In this document: positions 51,311 through 61,886 of the stretch, in pieces | Layout: the number at the start of each line of letters is the position of its first letter | Numbering within the stretch: position 1 is the stretch's first letter | Origin: Phascolarctobacterium sp. ET69 | Lineage (GTDB): Bacteria; Bacillota; Negativicutes; Acidaminococcales; Acidaminococcaceae | Assembly: GCF_023336935.1 (NCBI RefSeq) | Contig: NZ_JAMBLR010000003.1 | Span: 293,587 to 357,586, forward strand | DNA length: 64,000 nt | Direction of reading: 5' to 3' | Made by a program: the position numbers and the translations under genes | The notes under the pieces: model-generated | What the model saw: only the letters and a program-made list of their open reading frames with translations | Databases searched by the model: none | Told to the model about the DNA's origin: nothing

Positions 51311-52301
51311 TGTAATGGGAACGGACTATGGCCCGAAAGAACTTGTGCTTGGAGCGGTACAGGCTGTAAAAGAATTTAACTGTGAAATTGTGCTGGTAGG
51401 TGACCCGGAAACCATCGAGAACCTGCTGCGCGAATACAAAGCCGATACGGACAGCAGGCTCAGCATTTGTCCGGCAACGGAAGTTGTAAGAATGGACGAG
51501 CATCCTTCCATTGCCGTAAAAACAAAGAAGAATTCTTCTATTGTTGTGGCAACCCGCCTTTTGCGCGAGAAAAAATGCGATGCTCTGGTATCGTCCGGCA
51601 GTACCGGTGCTGCCGTTGCGGCTGCGCTGTTTTACCTGGGGCGCATTAAAGGCATTGAGCGCCCGGCTATTGCAACGCCGATTCCGAACCTTACCGGCAC
51701 TACGGTGCTTTTGGACAGCGGTGCTAAAGTTGATGCCAAACCGGAACACATGGTACAGAGCGCACTGATGGGCAGCGTTTATTCGGAGCTGATGTTTGGC
51801 GTTGAGAAACCCCGCGTAGGGCTTTTGAATATCGGCGAAGAAGAAACCAAGGGCAACGAGCAGGCTTTGGCAACTTACCCGCTGCTGAAAGAAGAACAGC
51901 ATATTAACTTTATCGGCAACGTTGAAGGCCGCGATATTAACAAAGGCACCGTTGATGTTGTTGTATGCGACGGCTTTGTTGGCAATGTTGTTTTAAAGTT
52001 TGCAGAAGGGCTTGCAAGTGCTATAATGGTAGTAATAAAAGACGCCATTTCCAAAGGCGGCTTAATGGCAAAACTCGGCGGGCTTTTGCTTCTGCCGACA
52101 ATGAAAGCCTTAAAAAAACGTGCTGACGTTACGGAATACGGCGGTGCGCTGCTTTTGGGCGTTAAGGCGCCGTTTATCATCTGCCACGGCAACAGCAAGG
52201 CAAAATCCATTACCAGTGCGGTAAGGGTAGCCATTAACTTTGCCGAGCGTGACGTGGTAAAGCATATTGCTGAAATTGTCATCAGAGACGAAGAAAAATA
52301 A
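51294..52301 (+). CDS. plsX: Phosphate acyltransferase PlsX
   Basis: 335 aa; makes acyl-phosphate from acyl-ACP for phospholipid synthesis. Motifs: IALDVMGTDYGPKELV, LVSSGSTGAAVAAALFYLGRI, NIGEEETKGNEQ and DGFVGNVVLKFAEG. ATG 51294 lies within the fapR end and follows AGG; the longer in-frame opening is fapR sequence. Confidence 0.97.
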   Translation: MKIALDVMGTDYGPKELVLGAVQAVKEFNCEIVLVGDPETIENLLREYKADTDSRLSICPATEVVRMDEHPSIAVKTKKNSSIVVATRLLREKKCDALVSSGSTGAAVAAALFYLGRIKGIERPAIATPIPNLTGTTVLLDSGAKVDAKPEHMVQSALMGSVYSELMFGVEKPRVGLLNIGEEETKGNEQALATYPLLKEEQHINFIGNVEGRDINKGTVDVVVCDGFVGNVVLKFAEGLASAIMVVIKDAISKGGLMAKLGGLLLLPTMKALKKRADVTEYGGALLLGVKAPFIICHGNSKAKSITSAVRVAINFAERDVVKHIAEIVIRDEEK

Positions 52302-52319
52302 AGAAACGAGGATAAATAC

Positions 52320-53321
52320 ATGACTAAAGCTGTAAAACAAGTTGGTATTCTGGGTGTAGGCAGCTATCTTCCCAGCAAGATTTTGACCAACCACGACCTT
52401 GAAAAAATGGTTGATACCAGCGATGAATGGATTGTGCAGCGCACGGGCATCAGAACCCGCCATATTGCGGCTCCTGAACAGGCTACAAGCGACATGGCCC
52501 TTATCGCCGCAAGGCGTGCACTGGAAGATGCCGGTGTTGCCCCTGCCGACCTTGACCTTATCATTGTTGCAACCGCTACGCCTGATTACGGCGTATATCC
52601 TTCCACCGCCTGCCTTGTGCAGGACAGACTGTGGGCAACGCACGCAGCTGCGTTTGACCTTTCAGCAGGCTGCACTGGCTTTGTTTACGGTGTAAGCGTT
52701 GCTGCGCAGATGATTGCCAGTGGCGTTTATAAAAAAGCCCTTGTAATCGGTGCGGAAACCCTTTCCCGTATTTTGAACTGGGAAGACCGCAATACCTGCG
52801 TACTGTTTGGCGACGGCGCAGGCGCAGCCGTACTTGGCGAGGTTGAAGAAGGCTACGGCATTTTGGGCCTTGACCTTGGCAGTGACGGCGCAGGAAGCAT
52901 TCACCTTATGCAGCCCGCAGGCGGCAGCAGAAAACCTGCCAGCCACGAAACCGTTGACGCCAAAGAACATACCGTACATATGAACGGCAACGAAGTATTT
53001 AAGTTCGCCGTAAAAATTATGGGAAAAACGGCTAAAAAATCCCTCGAACAGGCCGGCCTGACCAATGAAGATATTGATATGCTGGTACCGCACCAGGCCA
53101 ATATCCGCATCATTCAGTCCGCTGCCAAGCATTTTAAAATGCCGATGGATAAAGTTTGGGTAAATATTGATAAATACAGTAATACTTCCGCAGCATGCAT
53201 TCCTATCGCTCTTACGGAAATGCAGGACCAGCATGCCATGAAAAAAGGCGACAACCTGCTGCTTGTTGCTTTCGGCGCGGGCCTTACCTGGGGCAGTATT
53301 GTTCTTAAATGGTGTAAATAA
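52320..53321 (+). CDS. fabH: 3-oxoacyl-ACP synthase III
   Basis: 333 aa; condenses acetyl-CoA with malonyl-ACP to begin fatty acid synthesis. The triad is in place: Cys in DLSAGCTGFVYG (near 118), His in VPHQANIR (near 260) and Asn in YSNTSAACIPIAL (near 290). GAACGAGGATAAATAC precedes ATG. Confidence 0.98.
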   Translation: MTKAVKQVGILGVGSYLPSKILTNHDLEKMVDTSDEWIVQRTGIRTRHIAAPEQATSDMALIAARRALEDAGVAPADLDLIIVATATPDYGVYPSTACLVQDRLWATHAAAFDLSAGCTGFVYGVSVAAQMIASGVYKKALVIGAETLSRILNWEDRNTCVLFGDGAGAAVLGEVEEGYGILGLDLGSDGAGSIHLMQPAGGSRKPASHETVDAKEHTVHMNGNEVFKFAVKIMGKTAKKSLEQAGLTNEDIDMLVPHQANIRIIQSAAKHFKMPMDKVWVNIDKYSNTSAACIPIALTEMQDQHAMKKGDNLLLVAFGAGLTWGSIVLKWCK

Positions 53322-53344
53322 TTGGCGAAAGAGAGGCTATGTTA

Positions 53345-54292
53345 ATGAGTAAAGTAGCATTTATTTTCCCCGGCCAGGGCTCTCAGAGCGTTGGCATGTG
53401 CAAAGATTTGTACGAAAACTATGCCTGCGCACGCAGGACTTTTGAAGAAGCTGACGAAGCACTCGGTTTTTCCATCAGCAAACTGTGCTTTGAAGGCCCG
53501 GAAGACCAGCTGCGCCTTACTTTTAATACCCAGCCGGCAATTTTAACTGCCAGCGTTGCCTGCGCAAGAGTTCTTGCCGAAAACGGCGTAACCTGCGAAA
53601 TTGCAGCAGGCCACAGCCTGGGTGAATATTCCGCACTGGTGCAGGCAGAAGCACTTGATTTTGCAGATGCCGTACGCATTGTACGCAAAAGAGGCCAGTT
53701 CATGCAGGAAGCAGTTCCTGTAGGCGAAGGCAGTATGGCTGCCGTACTTGGCATGGACAGCGATAAAATTGTTGAAATCTGCCGCAGCGTGGAAGCTGAA
53801 TGCGGCGAAGCAGTACAGGCAGTAAACTTTAACTGCCCCGGCCAGGTTGTAATTGCCGGTGCCGTTGGCGCAGTGGACAAGGCTCTTGTTGCTTTGAAAG
53901 AAGCCGGTGCAAAACGCGCAGTTCTCCTGCCGGTAAGCGCTCCTTTCCACAGCACTCTGCTCCAGCCCGCTTCCGACCGTCTGGCAGAAGTATTTAAAAC
54001 CATTACTTTCCACGATGCTAAAATCCCCGTTATGGCAAACGTTAACGCCGAAGAAGTAACCAAAGCAGAGGTTATTAAAGAATCCTTAATCCGTCAGGCT
54101 GCTATGCCTGTGCTTTGGGAAACCGGCGTAAGAAAAATGATTGCCGGCGGCGTAGATACTTTTGTTGAAGTTGGCCCGGGCAAAGTTCTGTGCGGCTTTA
54201 ACAAGAAAATTGACAAATCTGTAACTTCCCTTAACGTAGAAGATGAAGCAAGCCTTGCAAAAACACTTGCTTATTTCCAGGAGGTCCGTTAA
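53345..54292 (+). CDS. fabD: Malonyl-CoA:ACP transacylase
   Basis: 315 aa; loads malonyl groups on ACP. FPGQGSQSVGM at the N-terminus, nucleophile Ser in AAGHSLGEYSALV (near 92), Arg in RIVRKRGQFMQ and His in APFHSTLL. ATG 53345 is used; ATG 53339 is two codons upstream with the same ribosome site (GAGAGG). Confidence 0.97.
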   Translation: MSKVAFIFPGQGSQSVGMCKDLYENYACARRTFEEADEALGFSISKLCFEGPEDQLRLTFNTQPAILTASVACARVLAENGVTCEIAAGHSLGEYSALVQAEALDFADAVRIVRKRGQFMQEAVPVGEGSMAAVLGMDSDKIVEICRSVEAECGEAVQAVNFNCPGQVVIAGAVGAVDKALVALKEAGAKRAVLLPVSAPFHSTLLQPASDRLAEVFKTITFHDAKIPVMANVNAEEVTKAEVIKESLIRQAAMPVLWETGVRKMIAGGVDTFVEVGPGKVLCGFNKKIDKSVTSLNVEDEASLAKTLAYFQEVR

Positions 54293-54293
54293 A

Positions 54294-55037
54294 ATGCTGT
54301 TAGAAGGCAAAGTAGCTTTAGTTACCGGGGCATCCCGCGGCATTGGCAAAGCAATTGCGCTTTTGCTTGCCGAAAACGGCGCAGATGTAGCCGTTAATTT
54401 TGCAGGCAGCACCGCTGCTGCTGAAGCAGTTGCTGCTGAAATTGAAAAAATGGGCAGAAAAGCCATTCTCGTGCAGGGTGACGTTTCCCAAACCGAAGTT
54501 TGCGCTGAAATGATAGATAAAGTGGTTAAAGAACTCGGCCATATTGATATTCTTGTTAATAATGCCGGTATTACCCGCGATACCCTGCTTCTGCGCATGA
54601 AAGAAGAAGATTGGGACGCTGTTCTCAATACCAACCTTAAAGGTGTGTTCAACTGCACCAAAGCAGCTGTAAAATATATGGCAAAACAGCGCAGCGGCGC
54701 AATTGTAAATATCAGCTCCGTTGTTGCTTTAATGGGCAATGCAGGCCAGGCCAACTATGCTGCTGCCAAAGCAGGCATTTTGGGCTTTACCCGCAGCGTT
54801 GCCAAAGAAATGGCTGCCCGCGGCATCAGGGTTAACGCTGTTACCCCCGGCTTTATCAAAACCGATATGACCAGCGTTCTTTCCGAAAAAGTTGTTGCTG
54901 CAATGGAAGCTTCCATTCCGCTTGCCCGTCTGGGTGAGCCTGAGGATATTGCCAAAGCGGTACTGTTCCTTGTGAGCGATAATGCCGCTTATATAACCGG
55001 CCAGACTTTACATGTCGACGGCGGTATGGTAATGTAA
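54294..55037 (+). CDS. fabG: 3-oxoacyl-ACP reductase
   Basis: 247 aa short-chain dehydrogenase: NADPH motif VTGASRGIGKAIA (near 10), catalytic Ser in INISSVVALMG, and YxxxK in NYAAAKAG (near 152-156). The ATG at 54294 has AGGAGGTCC upstream; the start at 54243 lies in fabD. Confidence 0.97.
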   Translation: MLLEGKVALVTGASRGIGKAIALLLAENGADVAVNFAGSTAAAEAVAAEIEKMGRKAILVQGDVSQTEVCAEMIDKVVKELGHIDILVNNAGITRDTLLLRMKEEDWDAVLNTNLKGVFNCTKAAVKYMAKQRSGAIVNISSVVALMGNAGQANYAAAKAGILGFTRSVAKEMAARGIRVNAVTPGFIKTDMTSVLSEKVVAAMEASIPLARLGEPEDIAKAVLFLVSDNAAYITGQTLHVDGGMVM

Positions 55038-55071
55038 TAATGTATTATCAAACTACCTTGGAAGGAGGTGA

Positions 55072-55308
<237 letters not shown>

Positions 55309-55391
55309 TTTATCCGCAGTTTGGCGGGAGGCATTAAGCCTCCCTGCCAAGTTTTAAAAGTTGCATCTTAACCAGAAATGGGGGATATTTG

Positions 55392-56342
55392 TTGAAATTA
55401 CCAGTGCTTAAAATAGGTGATAAAGTAGCTGAAATGCCAATATTTCAGGGAGGCATGGCCATCAGGCTTTCGACTGCGCGCCTTGCAGGTGCTGTAGCAA
55501 GAGAAGGCGGCGTAGGCCTTGTAGCTGCGTCCGGCCTTGAGCTTGATGAACTGCGCCAGGAAATCCGCCTTGCGAGAAAACTGAGCGAAGGCAGAGGCAT
55601 GATTGGCATTAACGCTATGGTGGCAGCACGCGCTTTTGCGGACCTTATTACAACAGCAGCTGAAGAGAAAGTTGATTTGCTTGTTGCCGGCGCCGGTTTT
55701 TCAAGAGATATTTTCGCCATCGGCCGCGCCTACAACGTAGCAGTTGTTCCTATTGTTTCTTCCGTAAAGCTGGCTAAAATTTCCGAAAAGCTCGGCGCTT
55801 CGGCAATTGTTGTTGAAGGTACGGAGGCAGGCGGCCATCTGGGCACGCAGGAATCTATCAAAACTATTCTGCCGGATATTATTAAAGCTGTAAAAATTCC
55901 GGTTATTGCCGCAGGCGGTGCTGTTTGCGGTGCTGATGTAGCCGAACTTCTGAAGCTTGGCGCCAGCGGCGTACAAATGGGCAGCCGCTTTGCTGCCAGC
56001 GAAGAATCCAACGGTGCTCCTGCTCTGAAGGAATTTTATCTCAAAATGACTAAGGAAGATGTTGTGCAGATTGACAGCCCGGTTGGTTATAAGGGCCGCG
56101 CAATTTTAAATCCGTTTGCACAAAAGGTTCTTGACGGCAATCCGCCGCGTCCTACAACCTGCGACGCCTGCCTCAAGCATTGTTCCCGCAGCTTCTGCAT
56201 TATCAGGGCGTTAACCCGTGCACAGCAGGGCGATGTGGAAACCGGTCTTGTTTTTACCGGTGCAAATATGTGGAAGATTAAGGAAATTCTGCCTGTTAAA
56301 GAAATTTTCAGAAGGCTGAAAGAAGATATAGAAAAAATTTAA
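55392..56342 (+). CDS. fabK: FabK-type enoyl-ACP reductase with Cys-rich segment
   Basis: 316 aa FMN-dependent TIM barrel of the nitronate monooxygenase/FabK family; in this operon the missing step is enoyl-ACP reduction, and no fabI or fabL is seen. Motifs: PIFQGGMAIRLSTARLAGAV, VVEGTEAGGHLG, PVIAAGGAVCGADV and GASGVQMGSRF. A segment CDACLKHCSRSFC (C257, C260, C264, C269) near the C-terminus is not in classical FabK and could bind a metal or cluster. TTG 55392 or 55389 after GGGGGA. Nitronate monooxygenase remains an alternative, but context favours FabK. Confidence 0.85.
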   Translation: MKLPVLKIGDKVAEMPIFQGGMAIRLSTARLAGAVAREGGVGLVAASGLELDELRQEIRLARKLSEGRGMIGINAMVAARAFADLITTAAEEKVDLLVAGAGFSRDIFAIGRAYNVAVVPIVSSVKLAKISEKLGASAIVVEGTEAGGHLGTQESIKTILPDIIKAVKIPVIAAGGAVCGADVAELLKLGASGVQMGSRFAASEESNGAPALKEFYLKMTKEDVVQIDSPVGYKGRAILNPFAQKVLDGNPPRPTTCDACLKHCSRSFCIIRALTRAQQGDVETGLVFTGANMWKIKEILPVKEIFRRLKEDIEKI

Positions 56343-56359
56343 ATTTGAGGTGATTTGTT

Positions 56360-57607
56360 TTGAAGAGAAGAGTTGTTATAACCGGTGTAGGTGCTATTAC
56401 CCCTATCGGTATCGGCAAAGATGAATTTTGGAACAATCTGGTTGCAGGTAAATCCGGCGTAGGCCCGATTACCCAGTTTGATGCCAGCGAATACGGCACA
56501 AGAATTGCCGGTGAAGTAAAGGATTTTGATTTTTCCAAATACGGCGATAAAAAAGAAGGCAAACGCATGGACCGCGTTACCCAGTTTGCAGTTGCCGCAG
56601 CTAAAATGGCTGTTGAAGATGCCAAACTTGACCTTAACAGCATTGACCCTGTAAGAGCAGGCGTTTGCGTAGGCAGCGGCATTGGCGGCATGCATACTTA
56701 CCTGGAACAGACCTTGAAATTTGTTGAAAAAGGCCCGTCCAAAATCAGCCCGTTCTTTATTCCTATGGAAATTCCGAATATGCCGGCAGGCCAGATTTCC
56801 ATTGCTCTTGGTTTTAAAGGCCCCAACATGGCTATTGTAACCGCATGTGCAACCGGCACCCACTGTGTTGGCGAAGCTTTCAGAATTATTCAGTACGGCG
56901 ATGCCGATATTATGATGGCAGGCGGCAGCGAAGCTGCTATTAACCCGCTGGCAGTAGCAGGCTTCGGCAACATGAAAGCTCTTTCTACCAATAACGAACA
57001 CCCCGAAAAAGCATCCTGCCCGTTTGATAAAAAACGTGACGGCTTTGTTATGGGCGAAGGCGCAGGTGTGCTTGTTCTGGAAGAACTTGAACATGCACTT
57101 AAACGCGGCGCACATATCTACGCAGAAGTTGCAGGCTACGGCATGACTGCCGATGCTTACCATATCACTGCTCCGGACCCGAGCGGCGAAATGCCGGCTG
57201 TATGCATGGAACTTGCCATTAAAGATGCAGGCATCAGCCCGGACGAAGTTGATTACATCAACGCTCACGGCACTTCTACTCACAGAAATGACCTGAACGA
57301 AACTCTGGCAGCCAAGAAAATTTTTGGCGACCATGCTTATAAAATGATGATCAGTTCCAACAAATCCATGACCGGCCACCTCCTTGGTGCAGCAGGCGGC
57401 GTTGAAGCCATTGCAACCGCTTTAACCATTGATAACGGCGTTGTTCCGCCTACTATCAACTACGAAGACCCAGACCTTGAAGAAGGACTTGACCTTGACT
57501 ATGTGCCTAATGTTGCCCGCAAAGCAGAAGTAAGAGCTGCGCTTTCCAACAACTTCGGCTTTGGCGGCCATAATGCATGCATTCTTCTGAAAAAATACAA
57601 GGCATAA
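56360..57607 (+). CDS. fabF: 3-oxoacyl-ACP synthase II
   Basis: 415 aa elongation condensing enzyme: Cys in [14 protein letters not shown] (near 165), His in [14 protein letters not shown] (near 305) and [14 protein letters not shown] (near 340). GAGGTGA precedes ATG 56360. It completes the cycle; fabZ and the accABCD genes are not in the window. Confidence 0.98.
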   Translation: MKRRVVITGVGAITPIGIGKDEFWNNLVAGKSGVGPITQFDASEYGTRIAGEVKDFDFSKYGDKKEGKRMDRVTQFAVAAAKMAVEDAKLDLNSIDPVRAGVCVGSGIGGMHTYLEQTLKFVEKGPSKISPFFIPMEIPNMPAGQISIALGFKGPNMAIVTACATGTHCVGEAFRIIQYGDADIMMAGGSEAAINPLAVAGFGNMKALSTNNEHPEKASCPFDKKRDGFVMGEGAGVLVLEELEHALKRGAHIYAEVAGYGMTADAYHITAPDPSGEMPAVCMELAIKDAGISPDEVDYINAHGTSTHRNDLNETLAAKKIFGDHAYKMMISSNKSMTGHLLGAAGGVEAIATALTIDNGVVPPTINYEDPDLEEGLDLDYVPNVARKAEVRAALSNNFGFGGHNACILLKKYKA

Positions 57608-57627
57608 GCACAGAAACGGTGATTGCT

Positions 57628-58335
57628 ATGCAAAGTAAGCGTAAGGAAGAGCTGCTTGAGTTTTGCAGGCAGCTTGGAATTACCATGAATAATTTAGATA
57701 TTTTAAATACAGCGCTGACACATACTTCCTATGCCCATGAGGCTAAAGAACAGCCGCGCCCGGAACACAATGAACGCATTGAATTTTTGGGTGATTCTGT
57801 TTTAAGTATTATCGTCAGCACCTATATGTACAAAAACTTTCCAAAACTTAATGAGGGTGAACTTACCAAGCTGCGTGCCCACATTGTTTGTGAAACTTCA
57901 CTGGCACAGTATGCGCATAAAATTTCTCTCGGCAAGTACCTGCGCCTCGGCAAAGGCGAAGACCTTTCCGGCGGACGCAACAGGGCTTCTATCCTGGCAG
58001 ATGCTTTTGAATCTGTTTTGGGTGCATACTATATCGACCAGGGGCTTGCCTCCGCAGAAAAATTTTTGCTGGGGTTGATGAAGCAGGAACTTGATTTTAT
58101 TTGCGAACACGGAATTTATTCCGATTATAAAACACGTTTGCAGGAAGTAGTTCAAAAAGACGGCGATGTGGAAATTACCTATGAACTGATTGATTCCAGC
58201 GGGCCGGAGCATAACAAGTCGTTTACGACTGTTGTTTCGGTTGCAGGCAGGGTTATCGGCAAAGGCATAGGGCACAGCAAAAAAGAAGCTGAGCAGCACG
58301 CTGCAAAAAGTGCTTTGGAAAAACTTAAAAAATAA
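57628..58335 (+). CDS. rnc: Ribonuclease III
   Basis: 235 aa: an N-terminal catalytic domain with the signature HNERIEFLGDSVLSIIV (near 44-60), downstream Asp/Glu in ILADAFESVLGAYY, and a C-terminal double-stranded RNA-binding domain (KTRLQEVVQKDG ... GIGHSKKEAEQHAAKSALE). It processes rRNA and mRNA. The start at 57628 has GGTGATTGC upstream; the longer opening lies in fabF. Located at the end of the fab operon, as in Bacillus. Confidence 0.97.
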   Translation: MQSKRKEELLEFCRQLGITMNNLDILNTALTHTSYAHEAKEQPRPEHNERIEFLGDSVLSIIVSTYMYKNFPKLNEGELTKLRAHIVCETSLAQYAHKISLGKYLRLGKGEDLSGGRNRASILADAFESVLGAYYIDQGLASAEKFLLGLMKQELDFICEHGIYSDYKTRLQEVVQKDGDVEITYELIDSSGPEHNKSFTTVVSVAGRVIGKGIGHSKKEAEQHAAKSALEKLKK

Positions 58336-58338
58336 AGT

Positions 58339-58375
58339 AAAACGGTTTCGGGCTGAATACCTGAAACCGTTTTTT
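58339..58375. terminator. Bidirectional terminator after rnc
   Basis: An 11-bp stem AAAACGGTTTC/GAAACCGTTTT with T-run. Confidence 0.88.
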
Positions 58376-58397
58376 GTATGCCTTAATTAAATTTTGT

Positions 58398-58721
58398 TTA
58401 GTGCGCAGGTCCGAAAAGGTTTAAAATTATAACGCCTGCCACAATAAGGGCAATGGCAAAATAGCCTGCCGGGGAAAGCGCTTCATTGAAAAGAAAAACT
58501 GAAATCAGCGTTGCCGCTACAATGCCTATGGCGCACCATATTGCATAAGCAATGCTTAAATGCAGGTATAAAAGCGATTTGGAAAATAAATAAAAGCATA
58601 ACCCGTAAGCGGCAAGCGTTGCAAGTGAAGGGTAAAGTTTGGTAAATCCTTCGGAATATTTAAGGCATGTTGTGCCGATAAGTTCAAGGCTGATTGCCAA
58701 AGCAAGATATAAATAACCCAT
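58398..58721 (-). CDS. Small multidrug resistance (SMR) family efflux protein
   Basis: 107 aa with four hydrophobic segments and the conserved Glu in AISLELIGTTCLKYSEGFT (residue 13), the proton/substrate site of EmrE/QacE. Further family pattern: YAIWCAIGIVAATLISVF. Single gene, so a homodimeric exporter is likely; the substrate may be quaternary compounds or guanidinium. Its start at 58721 has AAAGGATGAATTT on the reverse strand. Confidence 0.9.
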   Translation of the reverse strand: MGYLYLALAISLELIGTTCLKYSEGFTKLYPSLATLAAYGLCFYLFSKSLLYLHLSIAYAIWCAIGIVAATLISVFLFNEALSPAGYFAIALIVAGVIILNLFGPAH

Positions 58722-58851
58722 AAAAATTCATCCTTTATATTATTTTGCACCTGCTATTCTAACATATATAAACGGGGCTTGCAATTGCCGTATTGACGAT
58801 GCGGCGGCAGCAGAATATAATGCAGGTAAGAATACAATGAAAGGTAAAGTT

Positions 58852-59853
58852 ATGAGCATTATTCCAATTTTTATTCCGCACGCAGGCTGCCCGCATCAGT
58901 GCGTTTTTTGCAACCAGAAGAAAATCAGCGGGCAAAAAACGGCATCGGCAGAGGCAGTGCGGCAGCAGATAGAAAAATATTTACAATGGATTAAACCGGG
59001 CAAAGAAAACGAAGCTGCTTTTTACGGCGGTTCTTTTACCGGCCTTGATATGAATTTACAGGAAGAACTTTTCAAGCCGGTTGATAAACTTTTGCAGGAG
59101 GGAATTATTGGCAGCGTGCGCTTATCGACGCGGCCGGATTATATAGATGAAGAAAGGCTGGCTCTTTTAAAAAAGCATAATGTAAGCACGGTGGAACTGG
59201 GCGTACAGTCTTTGGATGACAGCGTTTTGGAGCTGGCCGGGCGCGGCCATAATGCGGCAAGCGTTGTAAAGGCTGTTGAACTTTTGCGCGCACATGGTTT
59301 TAAAACAGGCTTGCAGCTGATGTGCGGCATGCCCGGGCAAACCGAGGCAAGCTTTATGGATACCGTTGCGGAAAGCATTGCCTTAAAACCGGATATGGTA
59401 AGGCTTTATCCGCTTTTGGTAATTAAAGATACACCGCTTGAAGAAACGTACCGCAGCGGAAAGTTTACTCCGCTTGGAGTGGAAGCTGCCGCGGAGCTTT
59501 GTGCAGCAGCTTTGCAGAAATTTACCGGTAACGGCATTAATGTTATCCGCATCGGCTTACAGCCGGATGACGAATTGTGCAGCCCCGGAAATATTGTAGC
59601 AGGCCCTTTTCATCCCGCTTTTGGCGAGATAGTGAAAAGTATGGCTGTCAGAAACGAACTTATGCCGCAAATTATGGCGCTGGTTAATGCAGGCAGGAGC
59701 AAAATAAAAATTTATGTGCCGCAGAATATGGAATCGAAACTGCGCGGGCAGCATAACAGTAATATTAAGTGCTGGCAAAAGATGGGCGCCTGTATTGAAG
59801 TTATAAAAACTAAAAACGCTTCCATATATTTGGAGGGTGAAAATAATGAGTGA
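58852..59853 (+). CDS. Radical SAM protein, Elp3-related
   Basis: 333 aa. The [4Fe-4S] motif CPHQCVFC (C-x3-C-x2-C, near residue 14), then FYGGSFTGLD, LSTRPDYI, VELGVQSLDDSVL and LMCGMPGQTEASF are typical of the Elp3/MiaB-like radical SAM group encoded near rnc in many Firmicutes. No acetyltransferase domain is present, and its substrate (probably tRNA) is unknown. ATG 58852 follows AAAGGT; ATG 58837 is possible. Overlaps the next gene by 8 bp. Confidence 0.88.
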   Translation: MSIIPIFIPHAGCPHQCVFCNQKKISGQKTASAEAVRQQIEKYLQWIKPGKENEAAFYGGSFTGLDMNLQEELFKPVDKLLQEGIIGSVRLSTRPDYIDEERLALLKKHNVSTVELGVQSLDDSVLELAGRGHNAASVVKAVELLRAHGFKTGLQLMCGMPGQTEASFMDTVAESIALKPDMVRLYPLLVIKDTPLEETYRSGKFTPLGVEAAAELCAAALQKFTGNGINVIRIGLQPDDELCSPGNIVAGPFHPAFGEIVKSMAVRNELMPQIMALVNAGRSKIKIYVPQNMESKLRGQHNSNIKCWQKMGACIEVIKTKNASIYLEGENNE

Positions 59854-60343
59854 TATTTGCAAGTGCTTTGCGCCGGTAGAAAATGCCGGTTGTACAATTT
59901 TAATATTAGGTTCAATGCCAGGGGAGCGCTCGCTGGAGCTGCAGCAGTATTACGGGCATAAAAATAACCGCTTTTGGCGTTTAATGGCAGAAATTTTTAA
60001 TAATGGCGAAATGCTTGATGATTATGAGGAGCGCAAGGCTTTGCTGCTGCGCAGCAATGTTGCCCTGTGGGATGTTCTGGCGTTCTGCCGCCGTGAAGGC
60101 AGCCTCGATTCGGCAATACGCGATGAGGAATATAATGATTTAGCCGGTTTCATTGCCCGCCATCCTAAAATAAGGCGTATTTGCTGCAACGGCGGTAAAG
60201 CCTATGCTGCGTTGAAAAAATATTGCCGCACAAACAGCATAAACGGCGTGGAAATTTTGGCGATGCCTTCAACAAGCCCGGCAAATGCCAGATGTAATTT
60301 TGAAAAATTAAAAAATATTTGGGCGCCAGCCCTTTTGAATTGA
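59846..60343 (+). CDS. DNA-deoxyinosine (hypoxanthine) glycosylase, UDG superfamily
   Basis: 165 aa with GSMPGERSLELQQYYGHKNNRFW (motif 1; positions 22-45) and PSTSPANARCNFEKL near the end, matching the UDG-superfamily branch that excises hypoxanthine from DNA. ATG 59846 has GGAGGGTG at 7 nt and lies in the end of the radical SAM gene, so translation is coupled. Confidence 0.85.
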   Translation: MSDICKCFAPVENAGCTILILGSMPGERSLELQQYYGHKNNRFWRLMAEIFNNGEMLDDYEERKALLLRSNVALWDVLAFCRREGSLDSAIRDEEYNDLAGFIARHPKIRRICCNGGKAYAALKKYCRTNSINGVEILAMPSTSPANARCNFEKLKNIWAPALLN

Positions 60344-60553
60344 CCTGAAATTTAAGAAAATTTAAAGTTTTTTATTTGTTTTTTGCTTTTATCGCTTAAA
60401 ATTTTTGCGGCGGAATTGTGAAAAAAGGCGTAAAACAGACATTTTTATGTGTAAAGAATATAACAAAAACGCCATTTGAAACACAAGGCAACGTGTAAAG
60501 AAAGAAGCCCGTAAAATGGGCGCTGAGGCCTGCAAAAAAAGTTGCAAAAAATA

Positions 60554-60582
60554 TTGACAAGCCTTTTTTGTAATGGTACAAT
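60554..60582 (+). promoter_or_regulatory. str operon promoter
   Basis: TTGACA (60554-60559), 17 bp, TACAAT (60577-60582), 49 bp before the L7Ae-like gene. The preceding ~200 bases (60344-60553) are AT-rich and hold no gene. Confidence 0.85.
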
Positions 60583-60631
60583 ATATCAGTATCACGGAAC
60601 AGTTATGCCCTTTTTCAGGAGGAACAGCCAG

Positions 60632-60880
60632 ATGCTGAAGCAATTAACAGAAGCAACTAAACATGTCGTTGGTGTTAAGCAAACGGCAAAAGCGGTTGAA
60701 AAGGGAACGGCAAAGCTGGTATTTATCGCAGCCGATGCCGATATCCGCATAAGCCGCCCGCTTTTGGAAAGCTGCGAAGCCGCCGGTGTAAAAGTAATAA
60801 CCGCGGATTCGATGCACGAACTTGGCAAAGCATGCGGCATTCACGTTGGGGCTGCTGCCGCCGCGGTGCTTAAAGACTGA
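60632..60880 (+). CDS. L7Ae-family ribosome-associated protein (YbxF-like)
   Basis: 82 aa. L7Ae/L30e/Gadd45 fold with GVKQTAKAVEKGTAKLVFIAADAD and the C-terminal LGKACGIHVGAAAAAV; such proteins bind kink-turn RNAs. The position directly before rpsL matches Bacillus ybxF/rplGB. ATG 60632 follows AGGAGG at 8 nt. Confidence 0.93.
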   Translation: MLKQLTEATKHVVGVKQTAKAVEKGTAKLVFIAADADIRISRPLLESCEAAGVKVITADSMHELGKACGIHVGAAAAAVLKD

Positions 60881-60885
60881 TAGGG

Positions 60886-60908
60886 ACTTCCGCCAGTCGG
60901 GAGTTTTT
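60886..60908 (+). terminator. Weak terminator or attenuator before rpsL
   Basis: A 7-bp stem ACTTCCG/CGGGAGT (one G-U) followed by TTTTT; may lower transcription past the L7Ae-like gene. Confidence 0.5.
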
Positions 60909-60949
60909 ATAATCATTCAAATCTAATTATTCGGGAAGGAGGTGCCGAT

Positions 60950-61330
60950 ATGCCTACAATTAACCAATTAGTCCGCAAAGGCAGACAGGTTGCAATTGAA
61001 AAATCCACCGCTCCGGCATTGAAAGAATGCCCTCAGAAACGCGGCGTTTGCACCAGGGTTTATACCACAACCCCTAAAAAACCTAACTCTGCTCTGCGTA
61101 AGGTTGCTCGTGTCCGTTTAACCAACGGCATCGAAGTTACCGCATATATTCCGGGTATCGGTCACAATCTGCAAGAACACAGCGTTGTTCTTATTAGAGG
61201 CGGAAGGGTAAAAGACCTTCCGGGCGTGCGTTACCATATCATTCGTGGTGCACTTGATACTGCTGGCGTTGCTAACCGCAGCCAGGGCCGTTCCAAATAC
61301 GGCGCTAAACGTGCTAAAGCAAAAAAATAA
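60950..61330 (+). CDS. rpsL: Ribosomal protein S12
   Basis: 126 aa, complete. The [16 protein letters not shown] segment keeps the lysines at the streptomycin-sensitive positions (wild type), and [17 protein letters not shown] is the second conserved loop. GGAAGGAGGTG precedes ATG. Confidence 0.99.
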   Translation: MPTINQLVRKGRQVAIEKSTAPALKECPQKRGVCTRVYTTTPKKPNSALRKVARVRLTNGIEVTAYIPGIGHNLQEHSVVLIRGGRVKDLPGVRYHIIRGALDTAGVANRSQGRSKYGAKRAKAKK

Positions 61331-61361
61331 GCAGTATTAACTGATTTCACGAAATGATTAA

Positions 61362-61844
<483 letters not shown>

Positions 61845-61886
61845 TTTAACCAGAACCCTGATTTTTATTAGAGGGAGGACGAAAAA

